Positions 7,354-15,667 of a stretch of DNA of 64,000 nucleotides are shown here, in pieces. This DNA is from Treponema bryantii (GTDB lineage: Bacteria; Spirochaetota; Spirochaetia; Treponematales; Treponemataceae): positions 124,001-188,000 of the forward strand of contig NZ_FORI01000004.1 in assembly GCF_900113965.1 (NCBI RefSeq), written 5' to 3'. A program made the position numbers and the translations under genes. How positions within the stretch are numbered: the first letter of the stretch is position 1; every line of letters starts with the position of its first letter. The notes below the pieces were generated by a model that had not been told where the DNA came from, ran no database searches, and saw only the letters and a program-made list of their open reading frames with translations.

Positions 7354-10300
7354 TTATACTCCAAAATATCTCTCAAAGAATTCCGTTAATCTTTGAATTA
7401 CAGTTTTCTTAACTTCACTTCGATTTCCACCACCAAAACGTGATGTAGGCGGAAGAATCTTATCGATATCAATTCCTGTTGTTCGCAATGTTCCATCACG
7501 GAAAGCATTTTCAATAAAGACTTTTGTTTCTTCAGGTTTAAGTTTTAATTCTTCTGTGATGGCAGCAAGTTCTTCAACCTTCTTTTTCTTGATGTATTCC
7601 AGCCAGTCTTTCTGAATATCTGTGGATGTATTGATTTTTGAAATGAAGTCTTCAATAAGGTCCTTCTTACTTCTAAGCTCAATACTTCCGCCGATTGCTT
7701 TTCGGATGTCCACAAGAATAGTTGCATCCTGGCAATTTGATTCATGGTATTTTGCTACGAGCATAAGAATGTAATCAATGTTGATGTCGACCTGTTTAAT
7801 GAGCTCCATTTCAAAGACGATATCATCGTTGATGTTTTCTTTTTCGGCTTCTTCACCTGGTCTGATTTCTGAGTGAATATCAAGATAATGGCTCTGGTAA
7901 TCCTGCAGGTCATTTATCGGTAGTAGGTTATCGCCCTCAAACTGATCGAATGTTGTAAGGATATTTCGCATGCGAAGAATCGCACCATAAAGCATTACGA
8001 ACTCTTTCTTTGCTTCCTGTGTAATTACACTTTCTCTGAATGAATCCAGAGGGAACTTAGTAAGAAGTTCATCAACAAGTTCTGTATATCCTTTGTGGTA
8101 TTTATTCTTTTCATCAGTAAAGCCGTTGTAGTAATCATCAAAGCTGCGTAAGAGAATTGTTCCCTTTGCATCTTTATCGCCAAAGAGGGCAATGGCTTCG
8201 TCTGTCTGTTCTGACAAATCTCTAAAGCAGACAATGTTTCCAAAGGTTTTGATTGAATTCAAAATACGGTTAGTACGGCTGTATGCCTGAATAAGTCCGT
8301 GCATTTTGAGGTTCTTATCTACCCAAAGAGTATTCAAGGTTGTTGCATCAAAACCTGTAAGGAACATATTTACAACAATCAGAATATCAAGTTCTTTATT
8401 CTTCATTCGGAGAGAAACATCTTTGTAGTAGTTCTGGAACTTGTCTGCAGATGTATCATAATCAGTTTTGAAATAAGCATTGTAATCTTTAATTGCACTT
8501 TCAAGATAGTCACGACTTACAACATCAAGTCCGCTTGTATCATCTGAGTTTTCGTCATCAACAAAACCGTTTTCATCTTCAGCTTCGTTTGCTCCAAAGC
8601 TGTAAATCATTCCAACTTTGAGGTCTACTTCTGGATGTTCTGCAAACTGTCGTTTGAATTCATTGTAATATTTGATTGCAGTTTCAATGGACTGAACGCA
8701 GAACATTGAGTTAAAGCCAGATAGATGTTTCAGAGATTTTTCTTCCTGGACGCTGTTTCTGTCGCGGGCTTTTGCAACTTCTTTAATATTTGTAAGTGCT
8801 CTGAAGTCATATTTCCCGCTGTTGGTATTTCGTTTTGTTTTCTGATCAAAGTGTTCAATGATGTATGAAACAACCTGTTCTATACGTTCCTTTGCAGAAA
8901 GAGCATTTTCCTTATCAATGGCCGCAACATCTTTATCTTTGATTCCATCCTTCATTTTGATTGTCTTAATATAATCAATACGGAATGGAAGAACGTTATG
9001 GTCGTTAATTGCATCAACAATTGTGTATGTATGAAGCTTTTCACCGAATGCCTGGTCTGTAGTTCTAATACCGCCAGCTCCATTTGCACCTGCATTTTTC
9101 TGGAATATTGGAGTTCCTGTAAAACCGAACAGATGGAATTTCTTAAAGTTCTTAACAATTTCCTTGTGAAGTTCCCCGAACTGTGAGCGGTGACATTCAT
9201 CAAAGATCATTACAAGATGTTTCTGGAAAATCGAATGTCCTTTATTACTCTTAATAAAAATTCCAAGTTTTTGAATTGTTGTAATAATGATTTTACAGTT
9301 ATCATCTTCCAGTTGTTTTTTAAGAACAGCTACAGACTTATTTGAATTGGCAGCATCTTTTTGGAAGCGGTCATATTCCTTCATTGTCTGATAGTCCAGG
9401 TCTTTACGGTCAACAACAAACAAAACTTTATCTATGCAATCAAGCATACTTGCAAGAATTGCGGTTTTAAAAGATGTAAGAGTTTTACCAGAACCTGTTG
9501 TATGCCAGACAAATCCGCCTGCTTCTATAGTTCCTTCTTTATGATAATTTGTTGAAATAATAATCTTGTTCAATATTCTTTCAGTAGCCGCAATCTGATA
9601 TGGTCGCATTACCAAAAGATTATGAGAAGTATCAAACACACAATACTTTGTAAGAATATTTAAGATAGTATGCTTTGCCAGGAAAGTGCGGGCGAAATCT
9701 TCAAGGTCATTAATAATCTTATTGTTTGCATCTGCCCAGTAAGAAGTAAACTCATAAGAGTTACTTGTCTTTTTGCCACTACCTTTTTTTGTAGAGACTT
9801 CTTTAATATGATTTTCGCGTGTAGTATTAGAAAAATATTTTGTATTAGTTCCATTAGAAATTACAAAAATTTGTATAAACTGAAACAGTCCAGCACCAGC
9901 CCAGAAGCTGTCACGCTGATATCGTTTTATCTGATTAAAAGCTTCACGTATATTAACACCACGCCGCTTTAATTCACAGTGAACAAGTGGAAGACCGTTT
10001 ACAAGAATTGTAACATCATAACGGTTGGCATAGCGGCCACCTTCCGGAGTAAATTGATTTATAACCTGCAGAGAATTGTTATGAATATTTTCTTTGTCTA
10101 AAAGGTAAATGTTTTTTGTAGAGCCATCATCACGTCCAAGAACCTTTATATAATCACTTTGAATTGTAAAAGTCTTTTCTTCAATTCCTTCATTTTGATT
10201 TGCAAGATACTGTCCGTAAAAGCGAAGCCATTCAGTTTCACTAAAAGTTATGTGATTAAGTTTTTCAAGTTTTACCTTTAAATTTTCTACAAGCTCATCT

Positions 10301-10461
10301 TCTGTTTTTATTTCAAGATACTCATAGCCCTGTTCAACAAGATCCTGAATAAATGTTTTTTCAAGTTCTGCTTCGCTCTGGTAATCTGCACGACGTTTTC
10401 TTATTGGAGTATATTCTGTAACAACAGTAGCTTCGTTGGTTTCTAAGACTATGTTATACAT
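7354..10461 (-). CDS. hsdR: Type I restriction enzyme, R (restriction/translocation) subunit
   Basis: A 1035-residue HsdR. The N-terminal nuclease has D149 (NRYDVTILVNG) and E163-x-K165 (HCELKRRG). The SF2 motor follows, with Walker A WHTTGSGKT at about 319-327, DECH near 421 and GFTGTP shortly after; later helicase motifs include MFLTGFDA and IQAYSRTNR. HsdR joins HsdM and HsdS to translocate on and cut unmodified DNA. The best start is the ATG at 10461, since AGGAG lies 7-8 nt upstream; an ATG at 10476 would put the ribosome-binding site inside the gene. The start overlaps the end of the DUF5677-like gene by 8 bp. Its base composition is closer to the host core than to the A+T-rich genes on either side, suggesting patchwork assembly. 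The gene appears intact. Confidence 0.95.
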   Translation of the reverse strand: MYNIVLETNEATVVTEYTPIRKRRADYQSEAELEKTFIQDLVEQGYEYLEIKTEDELVENLKVKLEKLNHITFSETEWLRFYGQYLANQNEGIEEKTFTIQSDYIKVLGRDDGSTKNIYLLDKENIHNNSLQVINQFTPEGGRYANRYDVTILVNGLPLVHCELKRRGVNIREAFNQIKRYQRDSFWAGAGLFQFIQIFVISNGTNTKYFSNTTRENHIKEVSTKKGSGKKTSNSYEFTSYWADANNKIINDLEDFARTFLAKHTILNILTKYCVFDTSHNLLVMRPYQIAATERILNKIIISTNYHKEGTIEAGGFVWHTTGSGKTLTSFKTAILASMLDCIDKVLFVVDRKDLDYQTMKEYDRFQKDAANSNKSVAVLKKQLEDDNCKIIITTIQKLGIFIKSNKGHSIFQKHLVMIFDECHRSQFGELHKEIVKNFKKFHLFGFTGTPIFQKNAGANGAGGIRTTDQAFGEKLHTYTIVDAINDHNVLPFRIDYIKTIKMKDGIKDKDVAAIDKENALSAKERIEQVVSYIIEHFDQKTKRNTNSGKYDFRALTNIKEVAKARDRNSVQEEKSLKHLSGFNSMFCVQSIETAIKYYNEFKRQFAEHPEVDLKVGMIYSFGANEAEDENGFVDDENSDDTSGLDVVSRDYLESAIKDYNAYFKTDYDTSADKFQNYYKDVSLRMKNKELDILIVVNMFLTGFDATTLNTLWVDKNLKMHGLIQAYSRTNRILNSIKTFGNIVCFRDLSEQTDEAIALFGDKDAKGTILLRSFDDYYNGFTDEKNKYHKGYTELVDELLTKFPLDSFRESVITQEAKKEFVMLYGAILRMRNILTTFDQFEGDNLLPINDLQDYQSHYLDIHSEIRPGEEAEKENINDDIVFEMELIKQVDINIDYILMLVAKYHESNCQDATILVDIRKAIGGSIELRSKKDLIEDFISKINTSTDIQKDWLEYIKKKKVEELAAITEELKLKPEETKVFIENAFRDGTLRTTGIDIDKILPPTSRFGGGNRSEVKKTVIQRLTEFFERYFGV

Positions 10462-11302
10462 TTTCGCTCTCCTCATTATTGAATAATTCAGGTGAAAGCA
10501 TTGAAATTAAAATTAAATATGGTTGTTGTTCTTCTTCAGACATAGTGTAAGATAAAACTAATTTAATAAAATTAAATAAACATCTTCGGGTAATACGAAT
10601 TAAAAAAGCATATGGAATTGGGAAAAAGTGATCTTCAGCATTTGATATTTCAATCAAAGAATATGGTGATGCATGAATATAATTGCAAGTTAGTCGGTAG
10701 TAATCTAATAATATTGGAGATTTCAATCTTTCAATAAGTTTTGTTCCATTCATTTTTTCTTCTGAACACCAGCCATAAGGAATATAATAAAAACTATTAT
10801 CAGGAATTTTTTCCCCATATTCATTTATTAATTCTGGAGTAAGGGGAAGTTTCCTATCAAGTAATTGCTGATAGTATCCAAAATCCATAAATCTTTTTGC
10901 TTCGTTATCACCTTTATCAAGTATATATTTAGTTATTGCAAAAGATTCCATAAACAAACGTACATTAGAAATTGCAGAAAGGCCAACATTATTAGATAAC
11001 AAAAATAGAGTTTCTTTTGTTTGCATAAGAAATCTTCCAAGCATTTTACCTAATATAATTCCACATTTATCGTCTTTCTTGATTTTAGGTAAAATTATTT
11101 CATCCCATAAATCTTTTGCAAAATCAATTAACAGAATGATTTCATCGTAATCATGATATTGCTTCTGTTTCTTAGTTAGCCTTAATTCATTACTTTTGAA
11201 TGTTACAAGAAATTTATCTAATTTCTTCAAAAGCAGTTCTTTTGAATCTTCATAATTGCTAACTTTATTTGTTATATCTATCAATGCTTGGAAGACAGCC
11301 AT
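10454..11302 (-). CDS. DUF5677-like helical protein inside the hsd operon
   Basis: A 282-residue, mostly helical protein of unknown activity. The central segment LSAISNVRLFMESFAITKYILDKG and the later NYIHASPYS resemble the DUF5677 group, whose members often sit in defence or mobile loci. No catalytic motif or membrane segment is clear. It is inserted between hsdS (2 bp gap) and hsdR (8-bp overlap) and so is translationally tied to the restriction operon. Accessory genes at this position in type I loci include anticodon nucleases and toxins, so a guard or effector role is possible but unproven. It is more A+T-rich than hsdR and hsdM. Confidence 0.6.
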   Translation of the reverse strand: MAVFQALIDITNKVSNYEDSKELLLKKLDKFLVTFKSNELRLTKKQKQYHDYDEIILLIDFAKDLWDEIILPKIKKDDKCGIILGKMLGRFLMQTKETLFLLSNNVGLSAISNVRLFMESFAITKYILDKGDNEAKRFMDFGYYQQLLDRKLPLTPELINEYGEKIPDNSFYYIPYGWCSEEKMNGTKLIERLKSPILLDYYRLTCNYIHASPYSLIEISNAEDHFFPIPYAFLIRITRRCLFNFIKLVLSYTMSEEEQQPYLILISMLSPELFNNEESENV

Positions 11303-11304
11303 AC

Positions 11305-12483
11305 TTATCCCTCTTTACGATTAAAAGTTAAAAGCTTATCTCGATAATATTCGTACTGCTTATGACGTGCTTCGATTTCTGCAGGAAGACCGGTGGTGAT
11401 GTCGTTACAGATAGAATCGAAGCGGTTGAGGATCGAGACAATGCGTTGTTGTTCTTCTAGAGTAGGTACAGGTATTTTTACTTTTTGTAAATCACTAATA
11501 TGTAAAGCTACATTTGCACCACCTTTCATCAATGGTGTTAAAAGAATATCTTTCATATAAAATAAGTAATACTGTAAATATTTTGCATTCAAAATTTTTT
11601 CATCTTTTGGAATCATGGCACATAAAATATTTCCTAATGCAAATTTTCCTTCTTGATAAAATATTCTACTAATTTGTGCCACTCCATGACCTCTTGCAGA
11701 TACTAAAGAAAGACAAACGGCCTTACAATCAAATTGATAATCTATACAAGAACTTCTTTTATCGGTAGTTACAACCAATGGGTATTCTCCAGGAATTGCT
11801 TTCTGAATTGGAGTTTTTCCTTTTTCAATATTGCAAAGTTCTTGCAGTTCAAATAATTTTTCTTTCTTTATATTAAGTAATTGTTGTTTTGCCCATTCGT
11901 ACTGTTTGCGACGAACTTCTAATTCTGTTTCTAACTCTGTTTTTAGCGTAATGAATTTATCAAGGATACGGACAATTTCATTCTGCACTTCAAGAGGGGG
12001 AACAGGGATTTCATATTTTGAAATTGAATCAGATGAAACGGAACAAATTTTTCCTTCTGCTACATATTTTTTAAGAAATTGATGGTATTCATGTGTCCTA
12101 AAAATATAAGAAAGATATACAGGATTTTGTTTATGTCGATAAATATAACAAGCGTCATGGATTGCTACTTTTTCATCACCTAACCATGCAACAGCAATTC
12201 CGATATCTATTTTGTTTTCACCAGCTGCAACAATGATAACATCATTTTTTTCCGCATAGCGAAGTTTTGTTGTTATTTCAGAGTTTATATGAGTTTTTAC
12301 TTCTTTTGCATAAACTCCATAATGCGTATATAACTCACCATAGTGTATACACGGTATACCATCTTCTCTATCATCAGCATGAACAAATCTTCTGCCTCTT
12401 TCAAATGTACCGATATCACCAAGTGTTTTGTATTCCACACCATTTGGGCAAAGCTCTTTTATTAAATCATCAAGTTTACTCAT
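11305..12483 (-). CDS. hsdS: Type I restriction-modification specificity subunit
   Basis: A 392-residue HsdS with the standard two-repeat layout. The first target-recognition domain (about 1-155) and a conserved helix (IPVPPLEVQNEIVRILDKF, then RRKQYEWAKQQLL) are followed by the second target-recognition domain (about 205-350) and a second helix (IPVPTLEEQQRIVSILNRF, then RHKQYEYYRDKLL). It determines the split DNA sequence recognised by the complex. The target cannot be read from sequence alone. The start codon overlaps the hsdM stop by one base, giving translational coupling. Both recognition domains look full-length, so the enzyme should be active. Confidence 0.93.
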   Translation of the reverse strand: MSKLDDLIKELCPNGVEYKTLGDIGTFERGRRFVHADDREDGIPCIHYGELYTHYGVYAKEVKTHINSEITTKLRYAEKNDVIIVAAGENKIDIGIAVAWLGDEKVAIHDACYIYRHKQNPVYLSYIFRTHEYHQFLKKYVAEGKICSVSSDSISKYEIPVPPLEVQNEIVRILDKFITLKTELETELEVRRKQYEWAKQQLLNIKKEKLFELQELCNIEKGKTPIQKAIPGEYPLVVTTDKRSSCIDYQFDCKAVCLSLVSARGHGVAQISRIFYQEGKFALGNILCAMIPKDEKILNAKYLQYYLFYMKDILLTPLMKGGANVALHISDLQKVKIPVPTLEEQQRIVSILNRFDSICNDITTGLPAEIEARHKQYEYYRDKLLTFNRKEG

Positions 12484-14054
12484 TAACCTTCAATCTCCCT
12501 GATGATTTTATCTATCTCTGTTCGGAGTATATTTTCCTTTGCAACAATTTCATCAATCTTTTTATTCAAAATTTGAATATCGATTACTTCTCTTGTATCT
12601 TCTGCTTCTACATAACTTGAAACAGTCAGATTATATTCATTCTGAGCAATTTCGGAATTATCTACAAGTCGGCTCACGTAATCAATTTTATCTTTTCGTT
12701 CTGTAAAAACTTTCAGGATATTATCAATATTCTGCGCAGTAAGCTTATTTGAATTCGGAGCCTTTACACATTCTTTTGATGCATCAATAAAGAGAGTTTT
12801 GTTTTCGGCTTTTCCTTTTTTAAGAACCATAATACAGGTTGCAATAGTTGTCCCAAAGAAAAGATTTTCCGGCAGCTGTATGATACAGTCTATGTAGTTG
12901 TTATCAATAAGATACTTTCTGATTTTCTGTTCTGCACCGCCACGGTACATAATGCCAGGGAAACAAACAATAGCCGCAGTTCCGTTTGTTGCAAGCCAGC
13001 TTAAAGAATGCATGATAAATGCAAGGTCTGCTTTTCCTTTTGGAGCAAGAACTCCTGCAGGACTAAAGCGCTGGTCGTTTATAAGAATAGGATTATCATC
13101 ACCTTCCCACTTAATTGAGTAAGGCGGATTCGAAACGATAGCCTCGAAAGGTTCATCATCCCAGTGTTTTGGATCTGTTAATGTGTCTCCAAGTTTGATG
13201 TTGAACTTATCATAACTTACATCGTGCAGGAACATATTGATTCGGCAGAGGTTGTAAGTTGTTATATTTATTTCCTGGCCATAAAAGCCAAGACGAACAT
13301 TGTCTGCACCCAAGATTTTTGCAAACTTCAAAAGAAGAGAGCCTGAACCACAGGCTGGGTCGTAAACTTTGTTTACAGTCTTTTTACCAACAATTGTGAT
13401 TTTTGTAAGAAGCTCAGAAACTTCCTGAGGTGTGTAATATTCACCACCAGACTTTCCTGCATTGGAAGCATACATACCCATAAGGTATTCGTAAGCATCA
13501 CCAAAGGCATCAATAGAATTATCTGAATAATCTGAGTTTCCAAGATTCATGCTTGCAATACCGTTCATAAGTTTTACAAGCATTTCGTTTCGCTTATCTA
13601 CTGTTGCACCAAGCTTGTTTGAGTTTACATCGATATCATCAAAAAGGCCTTTGAAATCATCTTCACTTTCTGTACCTGTTGCAGAGGCTTCTATTTCCTT
13701 AAAGATTTTTTCGAGCTTTTCGTTAAGGTCTTTTTTATCTTTATTTGCTCTTTCAAGAACGTTTCCAAAAAGCTTTGAAGGAAGAATAAAGAATCCTTTT
13801 TCTTTTACAATATCATCTTTTGCTGTAAGAGCTTCTTTATCTGAAAGCTTTGCATAACTAAAAACTTTGTTGCCTGCTTCAATTTCGCCTTTAGAAATAT
13901 AGCGGTCAAGGTTTTCTGAAATATATCTGTAAAAGAGCATTCCAAGAACATACTGCTTAAAATCCCAGCCATCTACGCTGCCACGAAGGTCGTTTGCAAT
14001 TCCCCAGATTGTACGGTGGAGTTCTGCTCTTTCCGTTTCTTTTTTGTTATCCAT
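12483..14054 (-). CDS. hsdM: Type I DNA adenine methyltransferase subunit
   Basis: A 523-residue N6-adenine methyltransferase. The N-terminal helical domain (DLRGSVDGWDFKQYVLGMLFYRY) is typical of HsdM. The SAM site DPACGSG is at 232-238 and the catalytic NPPY at 309-312. The YYTPQEVSELL motif lies between them. It modifies host DNA with HsdS and forms part of the restriction complex. It is the second gene of the operon, 47 bp after the XRE regulator. The start has GAGGCAATAA before the ATG. No truncation or frameshift is seen. Confidence 0.95.
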   Translation of the reverse strand: MDNKKETERAELHRTIWGIANDLRGSVDGWDFKQYVLGMLFYRYISENLDRYISKGEIEAGNKVFSYAKLSDKEALTAKDDIVKEKGFFILPSKLFGNVLERANKDKKDLNEKLEKIFKEIEASATGTESEDDFKGLFDDIDVNSNKLGATVDKRNEMLVKLMNGIASMNLGNSDYSDNSIDAFGDAYEYLMGMYASNAGKSGGEYYTPQEVSELLTKITIVGKKTVNKVYDPACGSGSLLLKFAKILGADNVRLGFYGQEINITTYNLCRINMFLHDVSYDKFNIKLGDTLTDPKHWDDEPFEAIVSNPPYSIKWEGDDNPILINDQRFSPAGVLAPKGKADLAFIMHSLSWLATNGTAAIVCFPGIMYRGGAEQKIRKYLIDNNYIDCIIQLPENLFFGTTIATCIMVLKKGKAENKTLFIDASKECVKAPNSNKLTAQNIDNILKVFTERKDKIDYVSRLVDNSEIAQNEYNLTVSSYVEAEDTREVIDIQILNKKIDEIVAKENILRTEIDKIIREIEG

Positions 14055-14101
14055 TTATTGCCTCAAAACAATTATTTGAAATTATATAATTTTGTTGTTT
14101 A

Positions 14102-14368
14102 TTAGATTGAACCTATAATGCTATTAAGCTGCTGTTTTACTTCGTTCAATTTCTTTTCTGCAGGATGCTCGGGCTTTCCTGAAACCAACTGATCCACAGT
14201 TGTATTCAATTCCTTTGAAATCTTATAAGCAATATCAACAGGTGGCTGCACTTTCTTAGATACCCAACCTCTAAAAGTATTGATAGAAATACCTATTGCA
14301 TCACAAAGCTCAATCTGAGTCATATTGTTTTTTTGCAACTCATTTAAAACATTATTCATGAAATCCAT
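14102..14368 (-). CDS. XRE-type HTH regulator of the hsd operon
   Basis: An 88-residue protein with a Cro/C1-type HTH (MTQIELCDAIGISINTFRGWVSKK) and a helical C-terminal extension. It heads the operon, ahead of hsdM, a position used by controller or repressor proteins of restriction loci. Upstream are two TATC-n6-GATA dyads in the shared promoter region with the divergent HNH gene, and these are good candidates for its operators. There is a second possible start four codons in (14359). Neither start has a strong ribosome-binding site. Confidence 0.8.
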   Translation of the reverse strand: MDFMNNVLNELQKNNMTQIELCDAIGISINTFRGWVSKKVQPPVDIAYKISKELNTTVDQLVSGKPEHPAEKKLNEVKQQLNSIIGSI

Positions 14369-14416
14369 ATAAATCTATTTTAACACATAAATATATTTAT
14401 TTCGACATTTTTTTAC

Positions 14417-14446
14417 TTGACAACATATCTATATGGATAGTATTTT
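14417..14446 (+). promoter_or_regulatory. Promoter of the HNH gene, overlapping the divergent hsd promoter
   Basis: TTGACA (14417-14422), 18-bp spacer, TATTTT (14441-14446). On the other strand TTGTCA (14418-14423) can serve as the -35 of the XRE-hsd operon. The two promoters therefore overlap face to face, and both could be blocked by one repressor. Confidence 0.5.
14426..14439. promoter_or_regulatory. Operator-like dyad 1
   Basis: TATCTATATGGATA, a near-palindrome within the HNH promoter spacer. It shares the ACATATCTA-n-TGGATA pattern with dyad 2, whose start lies 31 bp away (about three helical turns). Confidence 0.6.
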
Positions 14447-14456
14447 ATAATTAACA

Positions 14457-14470
14457 TATCTAATTGGATA
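14457..14470. promoter_or_regulatory. Operator-like dyad 2
   Basis: TATCTAATTGGATA, a second copy on the same DNA face as dyad 1. Likely bound by the XRE protein. Confidence 0.6.
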
Positions 14471-14519
14471 TTATTATTATAATTTTATGTCCAAATAGAA
14501 TACAAAAGGAGAAAAAATC

Positions 14520-15026
14520 ATGAAGAATCAATCTACTACAATTACTTTTAGAATCTCAGAAGACATTAAAAATGAGTTTTGGAAATTTGCACTTGTAAAT
14601 CATACAACCCCAAAAGCACTATTAACTGATTATATTTGTGAGTTATTAAACATAACAATTGAAAATCAAACAAAAAGAATTGCTTGTGAATTTTGCGGAC
14701 GCCATTTTTTTACAAATAATAATATAAGAAAATTTTGTAGTGCCGAATGTCGAAAGAATTATAACACAGCACTTAGAAAAGCCTGGGCTCATAATAACCG
14801 AGCAAAGAATGAACAACTATTAACACCTAAAGATGTACTTGAACTTCGTAAAGAGACAAAGTGTTTTTATTGTGGATGTGAATTAAATGATTCTAACAGA
14901 ACGCTAGACCATTTCATTCCACTAAGTAGGGGTGGATCAAACACTAGAGATAATATGGTAGCCTGTTGTTTTGGATGTAATAATAAAAAAGGAACTAAGA
15001 CTTATGAGGAATTTATGAAGTTATAA
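14520..15026 (+). CDS. RHH / zinc-finger / HNH endonuclease fusion (168 aa)
   Basis: Three parts are visible. Residues 1-45 (TITFRISEDIKNEFWKFALV) look like a ribbon-helix-helix DNA-binding unit. Residues about 57-80 hold CEFCGRHFF...FCSAEC, a treble-clef zinc finger. The C-terminal third is an HNH nuclease with CFYCG, LDHFIPLSRGG, N (DNMVACC) and CFGCNNKKG, so both zinc Cys pairs and the catalytic His are present. It cleaves DNA by family knowledge. The start ATG follows AAAGGAG. The gene is divergent from the XRE-hsd operon, shares its control region and ends in a hairpin. It could be a small homing nuclease or a restriction enzyme. Confidence 0.75.
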   Translation: MKNQSTTITFRISEDIKNEFWKFALVNHTTPKALLTDYICELLNITIENQTKRIACEFCGRHFFTNNNIRKFCSAECRKNYNTALRKAWAHNNRAKNEQLLTPKDVLELRKETKCFYCGCELNDSNRTLDHFIPLSRGGSNTRDNMVACCFGCNNKKGTKTYEEFMKL

Positions 15027-15056
15027 TACTTGTGTCATTCCATCGTCATTACGTAT
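15021..15056 (-). pseudogene. Fossil fragment of an HTH antitoxin
   Basis: The minus strand reads IRNDDGMTQVL then a stop. This matches IRNSVGMTQVL in the intact antitoxin at 15347-15667, and the DNA is alike in two blocks (TGTGTCATTCCA and ATTACGTATT). It overlaps the last codons of the HNH gene. With only 12 codons the case is suggestive, not firm. Confidence 0.4.
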
Positions 15057-15081
15057 TCTTTACTTGTTTTGGTATATAAAA

Positions 15082-15112
15082 AAGACGGAATACATTATTT
15101 GTAATCCGTCTT
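15082..15112 (+). terminator. Terminator of the HNH gene
   Basis: AAGACGGA-A-TACA, loop TTATT, TGTA-A-TCCGTCTT: a 12-bp stem with one A-A bulge, 55 bp after the HNH stop. Roughly symmetrical, so it may work in both directions. Confidence 0.6.
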
Positions 15113-15148
15113 CTTACAGAATTAATTATGTTAGAAAACCTGAGAACT

Positions 15149-15346
15149 TTATGCCTCTACAGGTACCTTTTTAGCAATCTTTTTAACTTCAGCTACAGAA
15201 ATTTTAAGAAGGCTTGCTATCTGCTCTGGAGTTACCAGATTGGCATCAAGCATTTTCTTGATAAGTTCTTCTCTTTCTTTTTCTCTTCCTTCATCTACAA
15301 ATCCCTGAACAATATCGCACATAAGTAATTCATCCTTATTATCTGC
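15149..15346 (-). pseudogene. C-terminal remnant of an Rpn/PD-(D/E)XK transposase-like nuclease
   Basis: The codons after the antitoxin stop run in the same frame: ADNKDELLMCDIVQGFVDEGR, then a charged helix (EKEREELIKKMLDANLV) and TPEQIASLLKISVAEVKKIAKKV. This is the standard tail of Rpn-type (PD-(D/E)XK transposase family) proteins that are abundant in treponemes. The catalytic N-terminal part is absent. An ATG at 15322 has AAGGA 8 nt upstream, so a 57-residue peptide could still be made. I think it is debris from an insertion that landed at the antitoxin stop codon. Confidence 0.65.
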
Positions 15347-15667
15347 TTATCTAATCGCAACTTTCTTTACAAAAGGAAGAGATTCAAAAGTCTTATTTTC
15401 AAGCATACTGATTAATCTGCAGGCAGTACCAGTTGGATGATTTGTACCTTTTTCCCATGCTTCTACAGTCTTACTTGAAACGCCCATATAGTCAGCAAAA
15501 AGAACCTGTGTCATTCCAACTGAATTACGTATTGCACGAATCTGATTATTATCATAAGTCTTTACAGGCTGAATTTCATAAACTGTCTTACGGCCTTTTA
15601 ATTCACCACGTTCAATAGCAACAGCTTCATTCAGACCTGTCATTAATTCATCAAAAAATTCACTCAT
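15347..15667 (-). CDS. HTH antitoxin of a RelE/HigB-type module
   Basis: A 106-residue antitoxin. The C-terminal two-thirds hold an XRE HTH (IRAIRNSVGMTQVLFADYMGVSSKTVEAWEKG), as in HigA- and MqsA-like antitoxins encoded after their toxin. The N-terminus (MSEFFDELMTGLNEAV) likely wraps the toxin. It overlaps the toxin gene by 8 bp, so the pair is co-translated. The HTH should bind the 21-bp palindrome upstream of the toxin. Its stop codon abuts the Rpn remnant, in the same frame, so the original C-terminus could have been altered at that junction. Confidence 0.85.
   Translation of the reverse strand: MSEFFDELMTGLNEAVAIERGELKGRKTVYEIQPVKTYDNNQIRAIRNSVGMTQVLFADYMGVSSKTVEAWEKGTNHPTGTACRLISMLENKTFESLPFVKKVAIR

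Noticed and set aside
15128-15328. 66-codon plus-strand ORF
   Set aside because: It is the antisense of the Rpn tail, which reads far better on the minus strand.
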